Shown: positions 52,420 to 61,865, counted from the stretch's first letter. The stretch is DNA of 64,000 nt from JACKFE01 sp050248735 (GCA_050248735.1 JBFWRU010000014.1:31423-95422); one strand, 5' to 3'. Translations and numbers: made by a program. The notes: generated by a model from the sequence alone, not told the origin.

Positions 52420-52980
52420 CTACGATCTTTCCTTTTCAAAGGATACATCGGTGACTTTATTTTCGTCATTGATAAATAAGACGATGGATTGTCCGGAAGA
52501 AAAGCTTTTGAGCCTTCCATGAATGAGTGAACGGACTTCATGTTGCTGCTCTTTCCCATTTTCTTGAATAGAAATTGTGTTTTCATGCAATGATTGGATA
52601 AGTACGCCGGTGACCTTTTTGAAACTGGCTTTCGGAGGGGATTTCTTTTCCGCCAGTACTTGGGCTTCCTCCACTTTCTCTTGGCTGCCATATGTGACAT
52701 CCACGATCTGGTTCATTTCATCAATGAGGAAAATCGCTTCTGCTCCGACCGGCACCGACGCCACCTTGCTCCGAGCCAGGGGGCTGATCAAAAAGGACTC
52801 TTCCTGGCGACCCTGTGACTGAATAACCGCTTTGTCATGTCCGGTCACGAGGGGCTGTGCGAGAACCCTGTGAACGCGCTTATGGTGAGGGGTTTCTCCC
52901 TCCAAGCGGAGATCGACAATAAGATCCTGATCATTGACCGTTATTTCTACTCGATCTCCTTTTTTTATTCCGGGAGCCAT
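52420..52980 (-). CDS. Unknown protein, main part of an apparently frameshifted gene
   Basis: A 186-residue frame of unknown function. It has repeated small beta-barrel-like modules: KKGDRVEITVNDQDLIVDLRLEG, FLISPLARSKVASVPVGAEAIFLIDEMNQIVDVTYG and a third, more distant, GRLKSFSSGQSIVLFINDENKVTDVSF. Each reads like an OB- or SH3-type strand set built on GD-x-V/I and D-x-x-x-x-V-x-D-V. No signal peptide or cysteine motif is seen. The upstream frame (52965-53186) supplies a first module and reaches this one if a single A is added in the A5 run at about 52978-52982. The two frames overlap by 16 bases. Either they are two coupled genes or one gene broken by an indel; I favour one gene. Confidence 0.6.
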   Translation of the reverse strand: MAPGIKKGDRVEITVNDQDLIVDLRLEGETPHHKRVHRVLAQPLVTGHDKAVIQSQGRQEESFLISPLARSKVASVPVGAEAIFLIDEMNQIVDVTYGSQEKVEEAQVLAEKKSPPKASFKKVTGVLIQSLHENTISIQENGKEQQHEVRSLIHGRLKSFSSGQSIVLFINDENKVTDVSFEKERS

Positions 52981-53186
52981 TTTTCTTTCCGGATATTCAT
53001 GGGGACATACCTGGGCTGTACTTTACCGGTATTCACTTTTGCTTGCTCTCCCCTGACTTCTTCTACGATTGCCATTATCACCCGTTCGCCCAGAATGAGG
53101 TGCAGTGCTTCATGGGATTTGTTCGACTGTTCGCCCACACCGGGGTGACCTATTCCGATATTGGACAAAAGGTACATACCCCCCAT
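52965..53186 (-). CDS. N-terminal part of the same unknown gene (separate frame)
   Basis: A 73-residue frame whose second half, ALHLILGERVIMAIVEEVRGEQAKVNTGKVQPRYVPMNIRKEKW, forms a compact beta-rich module of the same style as those in the following frame. It ends a few codons after the point where an added A would continue directly into MAPGIKKGDRVEI. The start is uncertain; ATGs occur at 53186 and 53177 and there is no clear ribosome binding site. The family is not recognised. Confidence 0.5.
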   Translation of the reverse strand: MGGMYLLSNIGIGHPGVGEQSNKSHEALHLILGERVIMAIVEEVRGEQAKVNTGKVQPRYVPMNIRKEKWLPE

Positions 53187-53260
53187 ATCGTCATGATCTT
53201 AAGGGATTTCGGCAGTATGGAAAAATCGAATGTGCGGCGGTTCTTAATTGAGTCCAGCAT

Positions 53261-54323
53261 TTGAATGCTCCTTTTGTAAATTTTCATAGAAGTTAATTCA
53301 TGAGAGTTATCAGGAATTATAAATCTCTGTATAGGAAAGAAAGCTATGGAAAACCCTGGTTGATAAAGGGGCTATAGTGCCGGTTTTCTCGTGATCAATA
53401 TGAGGAACTTAATGGAGTATTGCATCTGGAGGTTTAGAGCTTGCTGTCCGGCATGGAAATCAAGGCAGGTCTGATTGACATGAGAGAAGTCATATTCGCC
53501 TATGGAGAAGGAAAAATGTTCAGCTCCTCAAAAGACATTCTTCTATCTCAGTGGGCGTTTCGTTGCCCAGGATATCTTCCGGACCTTTGTTTGCTTAGCC
53601 TACTATGGGGGGAGTGGATGACGACGAACCATATAAAATGCTACGCCCCTTGAAGTGGTCGTGATCCGGTGCAGGTGAGTAGGAAAGAAACAAAACCCAT
53701 CACATGGATCCCCAGCATTCCAGATGGGTGATGAAAGGTCCTTCTTGCGGTTTTTTGCTAACCCAGACATTCACACCATTCGACCTTTTTCTATCCAGGA
53801 TGAGGAAACCTCCTGAGAGAATTCACATTTCAACAGAAATACTCTTCCAACTTATATGAACATCTCGGAATGTTTTTCTGTATACCACCCAAGGTGTCAC
53901 GAGCATAATTATATGTAGCAGGACCAGTCCTTCCGGAAAACTAGGCAAAACCCTTGGTGTCAAGCACCCTATTCGAGCGAAGGAGTTAATGTCGTTATAA
54001 GAAAATGGTCACAGGTGGGGAATTAAGAAGGAATCGGGTTGTTTTCTGTGTAGTCTTCAGAGAATGTGAAATACCTCATAAGGCTTCTGGATAGCCTCCT
54101 GGGTTCAACTTCCTAACGAACGGGCATGCCTAGTGCATTAGATAAAAACATGAAAAGCAAAGATACATTTAGTCATTGTGACTCCTGAGAAAAATGCAAT
54201 ACGTTAAAAATGCCAGATAGAGGCAACTACTTTTTTACTGTTCCAGTAGGAAAGGAGCGTTCTGTTCGAGTTGCAGCAAACGCGCGCACTTGAGTATCAA
54301 GATAAACTCAAAGGAGGCTGTTT
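53261..54323. other. Long stretch without a recognisable gene
   Basis: More than 1 kb without a supportable gene. The longest plus-strand frame (53441-53653) has no ribosome binding site or protein-like composition and is rejected. Only the AAAGGAGG site of the ferritin-like gene near 54310 is functional by sight. In view of the pseudogenes on both sides, it may contain further decayed sequence I cannot identify. Confidence 0.45.
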
Positions 54324-54863
54324 ATGAAAGAGAAACCCTTTCTGACCGACATTACGACGTTACGCAAACGGGCCAGGGAGCATATTGAGAAGGGCGCGGT
54401 GACTCCCGGATATGGAGCGGACAGGGAAATCGTCATCAACTTGTTGAACGAAGCTCTGGCAACCGAAATTGTCTGCGTGCTTCGGTATAAACGACATTAC
54501 TTTATGGCCTCAGGCATCAATGCGCAGAGTGTCGCCGAAGAATTCCTTCAACATGCCACTGAGGAACAGGGTCATGCCGATCAGCTGGCAGAGCGGATTG
54601 TCCAACTGGGGGGCGAGCCCAATCTTTCTCCGGAAGGCATGCTGATGCGCAGTCATGCCGAATATGTGGAAGGCACATCCTTGGTCGAAATGATTAAGGA
54701 AGATTTAGTGGCGGAACGGATCGCCATCGATAGTTATCGGGAGGTAATTAATTATTTGGGATCCCATGACTCGACCACACGTCGATTGTTGGAGGATATC
54801 TTAGCTGTAGAAGAAGAACATGCGGAAGATCTGGTTTCACTATTGGAAGGAATCGGTACATAA
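54324..54863 (+). CDS. Ferritin-like / bacterioferritin-type protein
   Basis: A 179-residue four-helix-bundle protein of the ferritin-like superfamily. The di-iron ligands are recognisable: ATEIVCVLRYKRHYF (first Glu), EEFLQHATEEQGHADQLAERI (Glu and Glu-x-x-His), then EDLVAERIAIDSYREVINYL (third Glu) and ILAVEEEHAEDL (Glu-x-x-His). It should oxidise and store iron or act as a Dps-like protectant in the cytosol. A 25-residue polar N-terminal arm precedes the bundle. AAAGGAGG fixes the start. A decayed gluconokinase gene begins 7 bases after the stop. Confidence 0.88.
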   Translation: MKEKPFLTDITTLRKRAREHIEKGAVTPGYGADREIVINLLNEALATEIVCVLRYKRHYFMASGINAQSVAEEFLQHATEEQGHADQLAERIVQLGGEPNLSPEGMLMRSHAEYVEGTSLVEMIKEDLVAERIAIDSYREVINYLGSHDSTTRRLLEDILAVEEEHAEDLVSLLEGIGT

Positions 54864-54870
54864 ATGTGCA

Positions 54871-55392
54871 AATGAAAGAAAAACTCCCGCCGGCCATCAT
54901 AAAGTCCAACGTGATCATGCTCATGGGTGTCTCGGGTAGGGAAGACGACAATCGGTAAACTACTCGCCAAAGATCTCGGCTGGGATTTCTACGAAGGGGA
55001 CGGTTTTCATCCACAAACAAACATTGACAAAATGAAACAGGGGGATTCCATTGAGTGATGAGAGCCGGCTTCCCTGGCTGCACTCATTGAGATCATTGCT
55101 GCAAATGCTTTTCCTTCAATCGCCGCGAGCCATTATTACCTGTTCAACTTTAAAGCAATCGTGCCGGGACTGGTTTTTTACGGGTAACGGAGAAGTCGCC
55201 TTGGTGTATTTGCGGGACAACTCTCCCGTCATACGTCAACGCTTCCAGGGAAGAACGGGACATGTTATGGATTCGGATCTCTTGTCGAGTCAATTCAGCG
55301 ATCTTGAAGAACCTCAGGATGTTTAGTGGGTCAACACAGAGCAGGTCGCAGAGGACATTGTGTGGCAGGTCAAGCGAGCCCTGGAAATCTTT
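54871..55392 (+). pseudogene. gntK: Decayed gluconokinase gene
   Basis: The remains of a GntK-type gluconate kinase are readable across frames. VIMLMGVSG, the start of the P-loop, breaks near 54940; GKTTIGKLLAKDLGWDFYEGDGFHPQTNIDKMKQG resumes in another frame; a third frame gives IPLSDESRLPWLHSLRSLL, TCSTLKQSCRDWF, VALVYLRDNSPVIRQRFQGRTGHVMDSDLLSSQFSDLEEPQDV, followed by an in-frame TAG (55324-55326) and WVNTEQVAEDIVWQVKRALE. So there are two frameshifts and one nonsense codon. The final frame has no stop of its own and runs into the next gene at 55426. The kinase cannot be active as sequenced. Confidence 0.9.
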
Positions 55393-55425
55393 AGAAGGAA
55401 AATTTGCAAGGGAAGCTTTGTAATA

Positions 55426-56346
55426 ATGAAATCCGTCAGCAGGTTCTATGTTTTTATTGGAATTCACATATTGGCCGGACTCTTGGTCATTCTCAGTATG
55501 AAATCAACAGGTGCAGAAACCCCTGCCCCGAGCGTGCATTGGGGTGGGTTGGCTTATCCTGATCAAACATCCACGCTTTTGACTGGAATAACCTTAAACC
55601 GGTTTACCGAATTCAATAGCGATCGTGAACGATATCCCTCCACAATTAATGAAACAATCGGATTGAATTTTTTGTCAGGCTCCTGGACTGAACGTGTGGG
55701 TTCCTGGGGGCTCAATCTTACGGGGGGCGTAGGACCAACTCATAATCAACCGACAGAGTTTCTCCAAAACGATTTTGTGCACGATATCGTGTTTGATGGT
55801 CCCAACGTCCCAGTCGGACGAACCCGAGAATCCGTCGATTTTATGCTGGGAGGTTCAATCACCCGCTGGGTGAGTCTGGGGGGAGAAAGAGAAAATATGT
55901 TTGTGGGGATTGGGTTTACTTCAGGAACACTCTATCACGAACCCTATGCCAGAATCGGCTTCCGTCGGCTTCCGTTTCCGATTCCTTCCCTGCTCCGGTT
56001 GTCGGCCATGGGCCGTTATGGCCGGCTCTATAATAGTTCAGTCTTCTCCTCCATCGCAGATGAATCCTTTCTGGGGCAGGTCTCATTAAGTCTGGGAGAC
56101 TATCGAGAGAAGGCCGTGCCTGGATGGGAATTGGAGGTTGGCTTCTCAATTGATTCAGGATTATTTATCCGGCCCAACAAGAATGCCATTGAAGAAAAAT
56201 TCGGAACGATTACCCTCCGGTTTCCTTATGGCCGACTGGAAATGTGGAACGATGTGATCAATTCCAAAGACCGAGGTCCGACCTATGGTGGTACATTGCT
56301 GTTTGATATTTTGCCGTTTATCCACGGCACTGAAAAGAGTCCATGA
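55426..56346 (+). CDS. Probable outer-membrane beta-barrel protein of unknown function
   Basis: A 306-residue exported protein. The signal segment (FYVFIGIHILAGLLVILSM) precedes a chain of short amphipathic strands rich in Gly, aromatic and polar residues (TGITLNRFTEFNSDRERYPSTINETIGLNFLSG, GLNLTGGVGPTHNQPTEFLQND, FVGIGFTSGTLYHEPYARIGFRRL, QVSLSLGDYREKAVPGWELEVGFSID). That pattern suits an outer-membrane barrel. The C-terminus (HGTEKSP) lacks the terminal aromatic residue. I do not recognise the family; a lipid A-modifying or porin-like role cannot be separated. The open frame extends upstream into the gluconokinase remnant, but the ATG at 55426 gives the signal peptide. Confidence 0.6.
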   Translation: MKSVSRFYVFIGIHILAGLLVILSMKSTGAETPAPSVHWGGLAYPDQTSTLLTGITLNRFTEFNSDRERYPSTINETIGLNFLSGSWTERVGSWGLNLTGGVGPTHNQPTEFLQNDFVHDIVFDGPNVPVGRTRESVDFMLGGSITRWVSLGGERENMFVGIGFTSGTLYHEPYARIGFRRLPFPIPSLLRLSAMGRYGRLYNSSVFSSIADESFLGQVSLSLGDYREKAVPGWELEVGFSIDSGLFIRPNKNAIEEKFGTITLRFPYGRLEMWNDVINSKDRGPTYGGTLLFDILPFIHGTEKSP

Positions 56347-56635
56347 ACCCACCAGTCATGAGTGTGCAGGTGAATAAGACATCTTGTTGTGCCAAGGGCC
56401 GGCCTGGTGAATGCACGGCATTGGTGGCAATTTCTTGGCCCCCACGGCATGTTAGGTCCAGATTGGTCGAACCCAGGTGACACTCCCAGACAAGGGTTTT
56501 GATCAGTGGTGTTCAAGCTGTAAGGTAGAGATAATATCAGAGTGCCATGATTTCCACCGCAATGCTGAAGGTGGAAAAATGGTATGACAAAATGGGTTCC
56601 CTGTATTTCATCCATTCTATCAGACATGAAAACAG

Positions 56636-57046
56636 ATGAATTTCAACAAGGCAATGACTGTCAGGGAGATTATGACCCCCGTCACTGAGGTCCTCAGGGG
56701 AAGTGAATTTTTAGACCATGCTGCCCAAGCTATGAAGCGGCTCGGCAAGAAAAGTATGCCAGTGGTGGATCATAATCAAGTGGTCGGGATCCTTACGGAT
56801 CATGCCATTGTTTCAGAAACCACGGCCACAGGGGTGGATCCGTCGAAGATTCTGGTACGGCAGATTATGACGAGAGGAGAAATCACATGTTCCGAAAACC
56901 ATTCGATTGAGGAAATGACGCAAATTTTGCGGCAGATGAATCAGAGCTGCCTGGTTGTCCTCAACACCGAAGGGCAGCCCGTCGGAATCGTGGGTCAGGA
57001 AGATGTGATCGGGAGTTCCATCGCATTCGACAGTGATTCGACCTGA
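56636..57046 (+). CDS. CBS-domain pair protein
   Basis: A 136-residue protein made of two CBS motifs (a Bateman module): VREIMTPVTEVLRGSEFLDHAAQAMKRLGKKSMPVVDHNQVVGILTDHAIV and VRQIMTRGEITCSENHSIEEMTQILRQMNQSCLVVLNTEGQPVGIVGQEDVIG. Such proteins bind adenine nucleotides (AMP, ATP, NAD or SAM) and pass the energy state to a partner. No effector domain is attached. It stands alone between the barrel protein and a small membrane protein. No strong ribosome binding site precedes the ATG; other starts (Met7) are possible. Confidence 0.88.
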   Translation: MNFNKAMTVREIMTPVTEVLRGSEFLDHAAQAMKRLGKKSMPVVDHNQVVGILTDHAIVSETTATGVDPSKILVRQIMTRGEITCSENHSIEEMTQILRQMNQSCLVVLNTEGQPVGIVGQEDVIGSSIAFDSDST

Positions 57047-57271
57047 CTCTTCCGCAAACGCTGAGGGAATAGGGAATGGAGTTGGTGCACGGAAATCTTT
57101 AGAGCAGGGCTCCAAGGCGGGATCTCTCTGAGACTATGGCCCACTTCCCCAATGTACGGGGAAAGGAAAAATGGGTGGGTTTCACCAAGTTCGCTGAGGC
57201 GGGTATGGCCTGCGGGTGGCGTTGCTGAAGATGTGGCCCTGAAATTTTTCTCAAAAACGGAGGAGGAAACC

Positions 57272-57451
57272 ATGGTCTTTTTAAAATGGGCGGCCATTTT
57301 CTTTGTGATCGCACTCATTGCGGGTGGCTTGGGATTTTCGGGAATTGCGGCTGGGGCAGGTAATGTCGCCGAGTTCTTATTTTATCTCTTTTTAGGAGTG
57401 TGTCTTATCTTTCTCGTAATCGGCATTTTTTTGGTGAGGAAATTGACCTGA
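57272..57451 (+). CDS. DUF1328-family small membrane protein
   Basis: A 59-residue protein with two hydrophobic helices (LKWAAIFFVIALIAGGLGFSGIAAGAGNVAEFLFYLFLGVCLIFLVIGIFLV), the layout of the DUF1328/YtjA family, which is often induced in stress or stationary phase. GGAGGAGG at 57259-57266 fixes the start at 57272; the open frame runs much further upstream but is not coding there by appearance. Confidence 0.85.
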   Translation: MVFLKWAAIFFVIALIAGGLGFSGIAAGAGNVAEFLFYLFLGVCLIFLVIGIFLVRKLT

Positions 57452-57885
57452 GTGCCTCCCTTTGTGAAAGAGACGTGACCTGATATTACTGTTGGCGATC
57501 TGCTATCACCCCACATTCTGCAGGTCTATCGATCTATCCGATTCCAGTAACCCAGGGTTTCTTGCAGTTCCCCACCCAAGACCGATATGGCAGAGTCAAA
57601 GAGGCTGAAGCTTACTGTCAACGGCCCCATTATTTGTTGATCAGACCGAAACTCAGGTCACCTGGGCTGAAAAAATGAGAAATATTCATCTTATTCTTGT
57701 TTGGGGAGATGCTCAATGTGACCGCCGTGTTTCCCTTGTGGTCGATAGGAAGGAATGAACGGGTACTACCTTATATCGGGAGAATTTCAAGCCGGTATGG
57801 GAAAAATCCTGATTAGTTAGATTGATGACTCACGGTTTCTCCACATGTGTCGGAGAGAGGAACGAAGAAGGAGGACGCAACCTTG
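57452..57885. other. Non-coding stretch
   Basis: No gene is supported. It ends with the GGAGG ribosome binding site (57870-57874) of the di-haem cytochrome. Confidence 0.35.
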
Positions 57886-59466
57886 ATGAATCTTGATGAC
57901 CTTAAAATGTTTTCTAGGACCAAATGGGTAGCGATTTTTGGATTTTTTTCCGGTGCAGTATTCATCACCGGCGGATATATGGTGGGCTCTGCAGCGGAGC
58001 AAAGGGGTTCCAAGAACAAGAATTGGGAGGCTGTTTCCGGTCCGGAAAAATTGGTTCCGCCTATAGGGCCGCCGGCGATGGTCAAAAATTGGAAACGGGA
58101 TTATCCCCAATATCAACCTCCGGGTAAAGGGGATACCGTAGAAGCTCCTGATGCCAAACCCGGGACGGTCAATCCTTCGGATATTCATACCTTCGGGGGA
58201 CGAACCCCCAGTTCATTTTCTTTTGACCTGAGTCCTGATGAACCGTTTGATACAGTGCTGGAGCGGGAGAGCCAACAACGTCCATCCGTCCAGGAACTGC
58301 AGCAACAACTTCTTCAACAGCGATACAACTTAACTCCCCGATTTGTGGATGGGGAGACCATGACCAGGGGAAAGCCTATTCCACAGGGTCCGACGGCGCG
58401 TTTGCCTGCGGGTCTCACCTGGGACCAATTCGCGAACATGACACCGGAAGAGATCAAATCCGGGAAATTGTTTCCTTATCTACCCCTGCCGCATCCTCTG
58501 CATTCGACAGGTGGAATGGTCTTTCCGCAAACGATGACCCAGTTTCATAAGGAACGAGAACGCTTCGATGTGATTCATGACCTTCCGGATCATTTTTTGC
58601 CGGAGTTTCCCCCGCCCCTTTTTCTAACGAGCAGGCCCGATCTGGGGGATGTGTCTCAGGGCGAGGAAATTACTAACGAGAATTTTTATCAACTGTTTGA
58701 CGGAATTCTGTCGCCCGTCCAATTGGACGGGCTGCGATTGTTAGTGGAGAAAATTCCCCAGCAACAGTTCAATGCCACCGACGATCGGAAAACGGTTGCC
58801 CCCAGTCAGGGGGTCGCCTGTCTGGATTGTCATGTCAATGGTCATACCAACGGAGCCATTCATCTTAATCCGGATATCCGTCCGCAGTTCACCCGGTTCA
58901 GGATTGAAACGCCCTCGTTACGTGGTGTCAATATTCAGGAGGTGTTTGGGTCCAAACGGGCTTTGGCTTCGGTCGAGGATTTTACCGAATTTGAGAATCG
59001 GTCAGCGTATTTTGATCATGATCTCGCCACGGCTGAAAAAAAAGGTCGGCGGGATTTGACGCGAACAGAAGTTATGAAAATGGCGCAATTTCAGAAGCTG
59101 GTGGATTTCCCCCCGGCTCCGAAACTTGACCTGTTTGGTCGGCTCGACTCACGGAAGGCCAGCGAGCAGGAATTGCGAGGTGAAGACCTCTTTTTCGGGA
59201 AGGCCAAATGCGTGGCTTGCCATACTCCCCCATATTTCACCGATAACCTGATGCATGATTTGCGGGTCGAACGCTTTTATCATGGTCGGGCCGAGGGATC
59301 GATTAAAACGTTCCCCCTGAGGGGCATTAAGGATTCTCCTCCCTATCTTCACGATGGTCGCCTGCTGACACTCGAAGATGCCGTGGAGTTTTTTGTATTG
59401 GTGACAGGGGTCCCCTTGAGCAAAGAGGAAAAGAGGGATCTCGCTGCTTATCTCAGGACATTATAA
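57886..59466 (+). CDS. Di-haem c-type cytochrome, MauG/cytochrome c peroxidase-like
   Basis: A 526-residue exported or membrane-anchored cytochrome. The N-terminal helix (WVAIFGFFSGAVFITGGYMVGSAA) is an uncleaved anchor or signal. Two CxxCH motifs lie in the C-terminal half, CLDCH at about 312 and CVACH at about 442. The second is followed by the peroxidase-family ending GSIKTFPLRGIKDSPPYLHDGRLLTLEDAVEFF, with DLAAYLRTL at the end. The first 270 residues are proline-rich and not typical of the family. It could reduce peroxide or modify a protein. GGAGG lies 11 bases before the ATG; the TTG at 57883 is also possible. A proline-rich secreted protein follows. Confidence 0.85.
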   Translation: MNLDDLKMFSRTKWVAIFGFFSGAVFITGGYMVGSAAEQRGSKNKNWEAVSGPEKLVPPIGPPAMVKNWKRDYPQYQPPGKGDTVEAPDAKPGTVNPSDIHTFGGRTPSSFSFDLSPDEPFDTVLERESQQRPSVQELQQQLLQQRYNLTPRFVDGETMTRGKPIPQGPTARLPAGLTWDQFANMTPEEIKSGKLFPYLPLPHPLHSTGGMVFPQTMTQFHKERERFDVIHDLPDHFLPEFPPPLFLTSRPDLGDVSQGEEITNENFYQLFDGILSPVQLDGLRLLVEKIPQQQFNATDDRKTVAPSQGVACLDCHVNGHTNGAIHLNPDIRPQFTRFRIETPSLRGVNIQEVFGSKRALASVEDFTEFENRSAYFDHDLATAEKKGRRDLTRTEVMKMAQFQKLVDFPPAPKLDLFGRLDSRKASEQELRGEDLFFGKAKCVACHTPPYFTDNLMHDLRVERFYHGRAEGSIKTFPLRGIKDSPPYLHDGRLLTLEDAVEFFVLVTGVPLSKEEKRDLAAYLRTL

Positions 59467-59558
59467 GAAAAGAGGCAAGGATGGAGAGCGTCCTTCTTGG
59501 AAATGCTGGATAGGTAGGCCGCAAAGCAACCGAATCAACGACACGGTGAGCTATTCCA

Positions 59559-59969
59559 ATGAGAAATAGGCAGCATTCAACTCACGTCTTCCGGAATTCT
59601 GGGATGGGGAGTGTCGCTCTTCTGATGGGCGTATGTTTTCTCTGTCTGGGACCGGTGTGGGGAGAGAATAGTACGGACACGTTTTCCGAAATTTCTTCGC
59701 CTGAGAGGCAGAAAACCGAAACGGATGATTCTCTCCTTATCGGTGGGGGTATACATCGTCCACCCGATATCGGTGCGGCCGGTACGACATCCCCCACGCC
59801 TCCTGTCCGAATAGAATCTCCCATCGATGAACCGGATCTTCTGCCTTCCAAGGCTCCCGTACCCTCCGACCCTTTAAAATCCAGGGATGCTTCTCCATCC
59901 GGTGAGGGCGAAGTGGAGCTGTTGGGAAATCCTGAGTTCATCAAGGAACATTCGACGATTCCGCAATAA
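59559..59969 (+). CDS. Small secreted proline/serine-rich protein
   Basis: A 136-residue exported protein. The hydrophobic core MGSVALLMGVCFLCLGPVWGEN is preceded by 16 polar residues; Met16 (59604) is an alternative start. The mature part is disordered-looking, acidic and rich in Pro, Ser and Thr (TDTFSEISSPERQKTETDDS, TTSPTPPVRIESPIDEPDLLPSKAPVPSDPL). No family is recognised. It follows the di-haem cytochrome by 92 bases in the same direction and may share its transcript. Confidence 0.55.
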   Translation: MRNRQHSTHVFRNSGMGSVALLMGVCFLCLGPVWGENSTDTFSEISSPERQKTETDDSLLIGGGIHRPPDIGAAGTTSPTPPVRIESPIDEPDLLPSKAPVPSDPLKSRDASPSGEGEVELLGNPEFIKEHSTIPQ

Positions 59970-60512
59970 GATCTTCAGCACAGCGGAAGGACCGAATATA
60001 TAGTCAGAGCCACAGCAAAACCTTTTTTGACCGGAGGTGTCAGTCAATCCTGTTTCCCCGTATATTCCCGCTGTATCTGTAACTGAACGTTCGTCAACTT
60101 CGTTTTGGCAAAGATCCTTGAAGAGCAGGGAGTGCCGGGAGGGTTATGATTCTTCTGGCGGTCCAGAAACGGTTCAGGACCTTTCTGGCTCAGGCCTCAT
60201 ATGCATTTTCCACCGCATTCGCGACTCTAAATTTTTCAGAGTGGAAACGGACTCATTTACCTTTGAGGGCGGAGCCCCATGGAGAGACATGTAGGAATGT
60301 CCGGACCCAGATCACATTCGTTTATTCATATGGAATAATACGTTGATGGTCACAGTCATCCTTTGCAAGCCCAAGTGGACGTCTGTGATTTGAAACTTCA
60401 ACCTCAGGGTTTTTCCCAGTTATCAAAACGCGATTGCCTCTCGTATCCTGAAAATCAGAGATAATCGAAAAGGGAATGGGCCCTTTACTGGAATTGGGAA
60501 AGGAGGCTGTGA
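59970..60512. other. Non-coding stretch
   Basis: No gene is supported. Frames here lack ribosome binding sites. The AAAGGAGG of superoxide dismutase lies at its right end. Confidence 0.35.
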
Positions 60513-61121
60513 ATGAAAACGCATACGCCATATCAGGCTAAGACTTTTAATCTCAGGGGCTTAAACGGAATATCCGACAAGACACTGGATATGCATTTCA
60601 AGTTATATGAGGGCTATGTCAAAGCGACCAATTCACTGACTGAACACATTGCCGGTATCCTGGAGGACGGGAAAGTGGATCAGGAAGAACAGCCCGCCTA
60701 TTCGGAACTCTCACGTCGATTGGGATTTGAATATAACGGAATGGTCCTGCATGAATTATATTTTGAAAATATGACATCGGAGGGTTCCAAGGGGCCTCAA
60801 GGACAGTCTTCTTTGGAAAATGCCATCAAGGACAGTTTTGGAAGTTTCGAAATGTGGAAGACAGATTTTTCCGGTGTCGGTAAATTACGTGGAGTCGGCT
60901 GGGCCATTTGTTATCAAAACCCCGAGAACGGCCGACTCTCCAATCACTGGGTCAGCCTTCACGAATTCGGCAATGTCGCAGGGTTCCGTCCGATTCTGGT
61001 TATGGATGTGTGGGAGCATGCCTATTTGTTGGACTATCAACCGTCCGAACGTGGGGACTACATTGAAAGTTTTCTCTCCAATGTGAATTGGAACGTGGTA
61101 AGTAAACGGCAAAGAGGGTGA
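60513..61121 (+). CDS. sodB: Superoxide dismutase, Fe/Mn family
   Basis: A 202-residue enzyme that converts superoxide to peroxide and oxygen. All four metal ligands are present: H28 (LDMHFKLYEGYV), H80 (VLHELYFEN), D165 and H169 (LVMDVWEHAYLLDY). No signal peptide, so cytosolic. Some usual SOD residues differ: the segment around 119-130 (FSGVGKLRGVGWAICYQ) and the rather long helical N-terminal domain place it in a divergent branch; metal preference cannot be told. AAAGGAGG precedes the ATG. It stands alone. Confidence 0.92.
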   Translation: MKTHTPYQAKTFNLRGLNGISDKTLDMHFKLYEGYVKATNSLTEHIAGILEDGKVDQEEQPAYSELSRRLGFEYNGMVLHELYFENMTSEGSKGPQGQSSLENAIKDSFGSFEMWKTDFSGVGKLRGVGWAICYQNPENGRLSNHWVSLHEFGNVAGFRPILVMDVWEHAYLLDYQPSERGDYIESFLSNVNWNVVSKRQRG

Positions 61122-61203
61122 CGAAGCGACGGATGCATTGTTGCTCCATAACAGACAATCGCATTTTCCTGTATGTAGCGCGTATGCAGGGAAAGGAGGA
61201 AGC

Positions 61204-61350
61204 ATGACTCCCAGAACAGAGTATACCGTTACCTCGCATTCATTTACCGTTCTCGAAAGGGGGAGAGACTGTCCCACACCAGAATCCCAACCCCACCCCG
61301 GATCCCTTTCCCAATCCCGGACCGGTTCCTCGTCCGACACCTATTCATAA
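61204..61350 (+). CDS. Possible small protein, perhaps frameshifted
   Basis: A 48-codon frame with an excellent AAAGGAGG ribosome binding site a few bases upstream. The annotated frame ends in a Ser-rich tail. If the G5 run at 61259-61263 were G4, the tail would read NPNPTPDPFPNPGPVPRPTPIHKI and stop at 61355-61357, a proline-repeat tail of the kind seen in small secreted or surface proteins. No family is recognised. Coding status is uncertain. Confidence 0.35.
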   Translation: MTPRTEYTVTSHSFTVLERGRDCPTPESQPHPGSLSQSRTGSSSDTYS

Positions 61351-61835
61351 AATTTGATGAACTCCTGCCCCCTATCGGTAATGGTATTGGATTGAATTCA
61401 TCCCGAATAAAGGATGCGTGGATCCAGAGGCTATAAGAAATATCAAATTTATTGCAATATTGCTGGGTGTTCATCCAGGCGGAGTCAGTTGAATTGTTTA
61501 CTGGGCCGTCAGGTATCGGACAAATGCATTCTGGGAGATCTGATTTCTCTGGTTCAGGATTGTGTACCGAATGTCCTCCGGGACGAGGGGGAGATATATA
61601 ACTGGTTTTCGAGGACGTGGTGAATGGCTAAGAGCAACTCGCTTTCTACGGTTTGTTGGTAACATATCCCTGGCCTCCTGCACAAAGGGCTTCCTTAATA
61701 TCGTTAGGTTCAAGGTGCATGGAATCAGACATCTCCATGCCAGGACAACACGGATTGGAGGGGAACGATTATGTGAGTCGGGTTAAAGAGATTGGACCGT
61801 GATTTGGCCATTTGTCTGAACGGAAATGTACTTCG

Positions 61836-61865
61836 ATGGAGGGCATTCATGGGAATGCCCTCCAT
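61836..61865. repeat. Perfect 13-bp inverted repeat
   Basis: ATGGAGGGCATTC and GAATGCCCTCCAT pair around a short ATGG loop, just downstream of the PepSY gene (31 bases beyond its stop). No U-run follows on either strand, so it may be a weak terminator or an RNA 3'-end stabiliser. Confidence 0.6.

Noticed and set aside
53208..53220. ATTTCGGCAGTA, a TCGGCA half-site resembling the shared palindrome
   Set aside because: There is no opposing TGCCGA at the right spacing and no sigma-54 element nearby.
53441..53653. 70-codon plus-strand frame in the 1-kb gap
   Set aside because: No ribosome binding site or conserved-looking segment.
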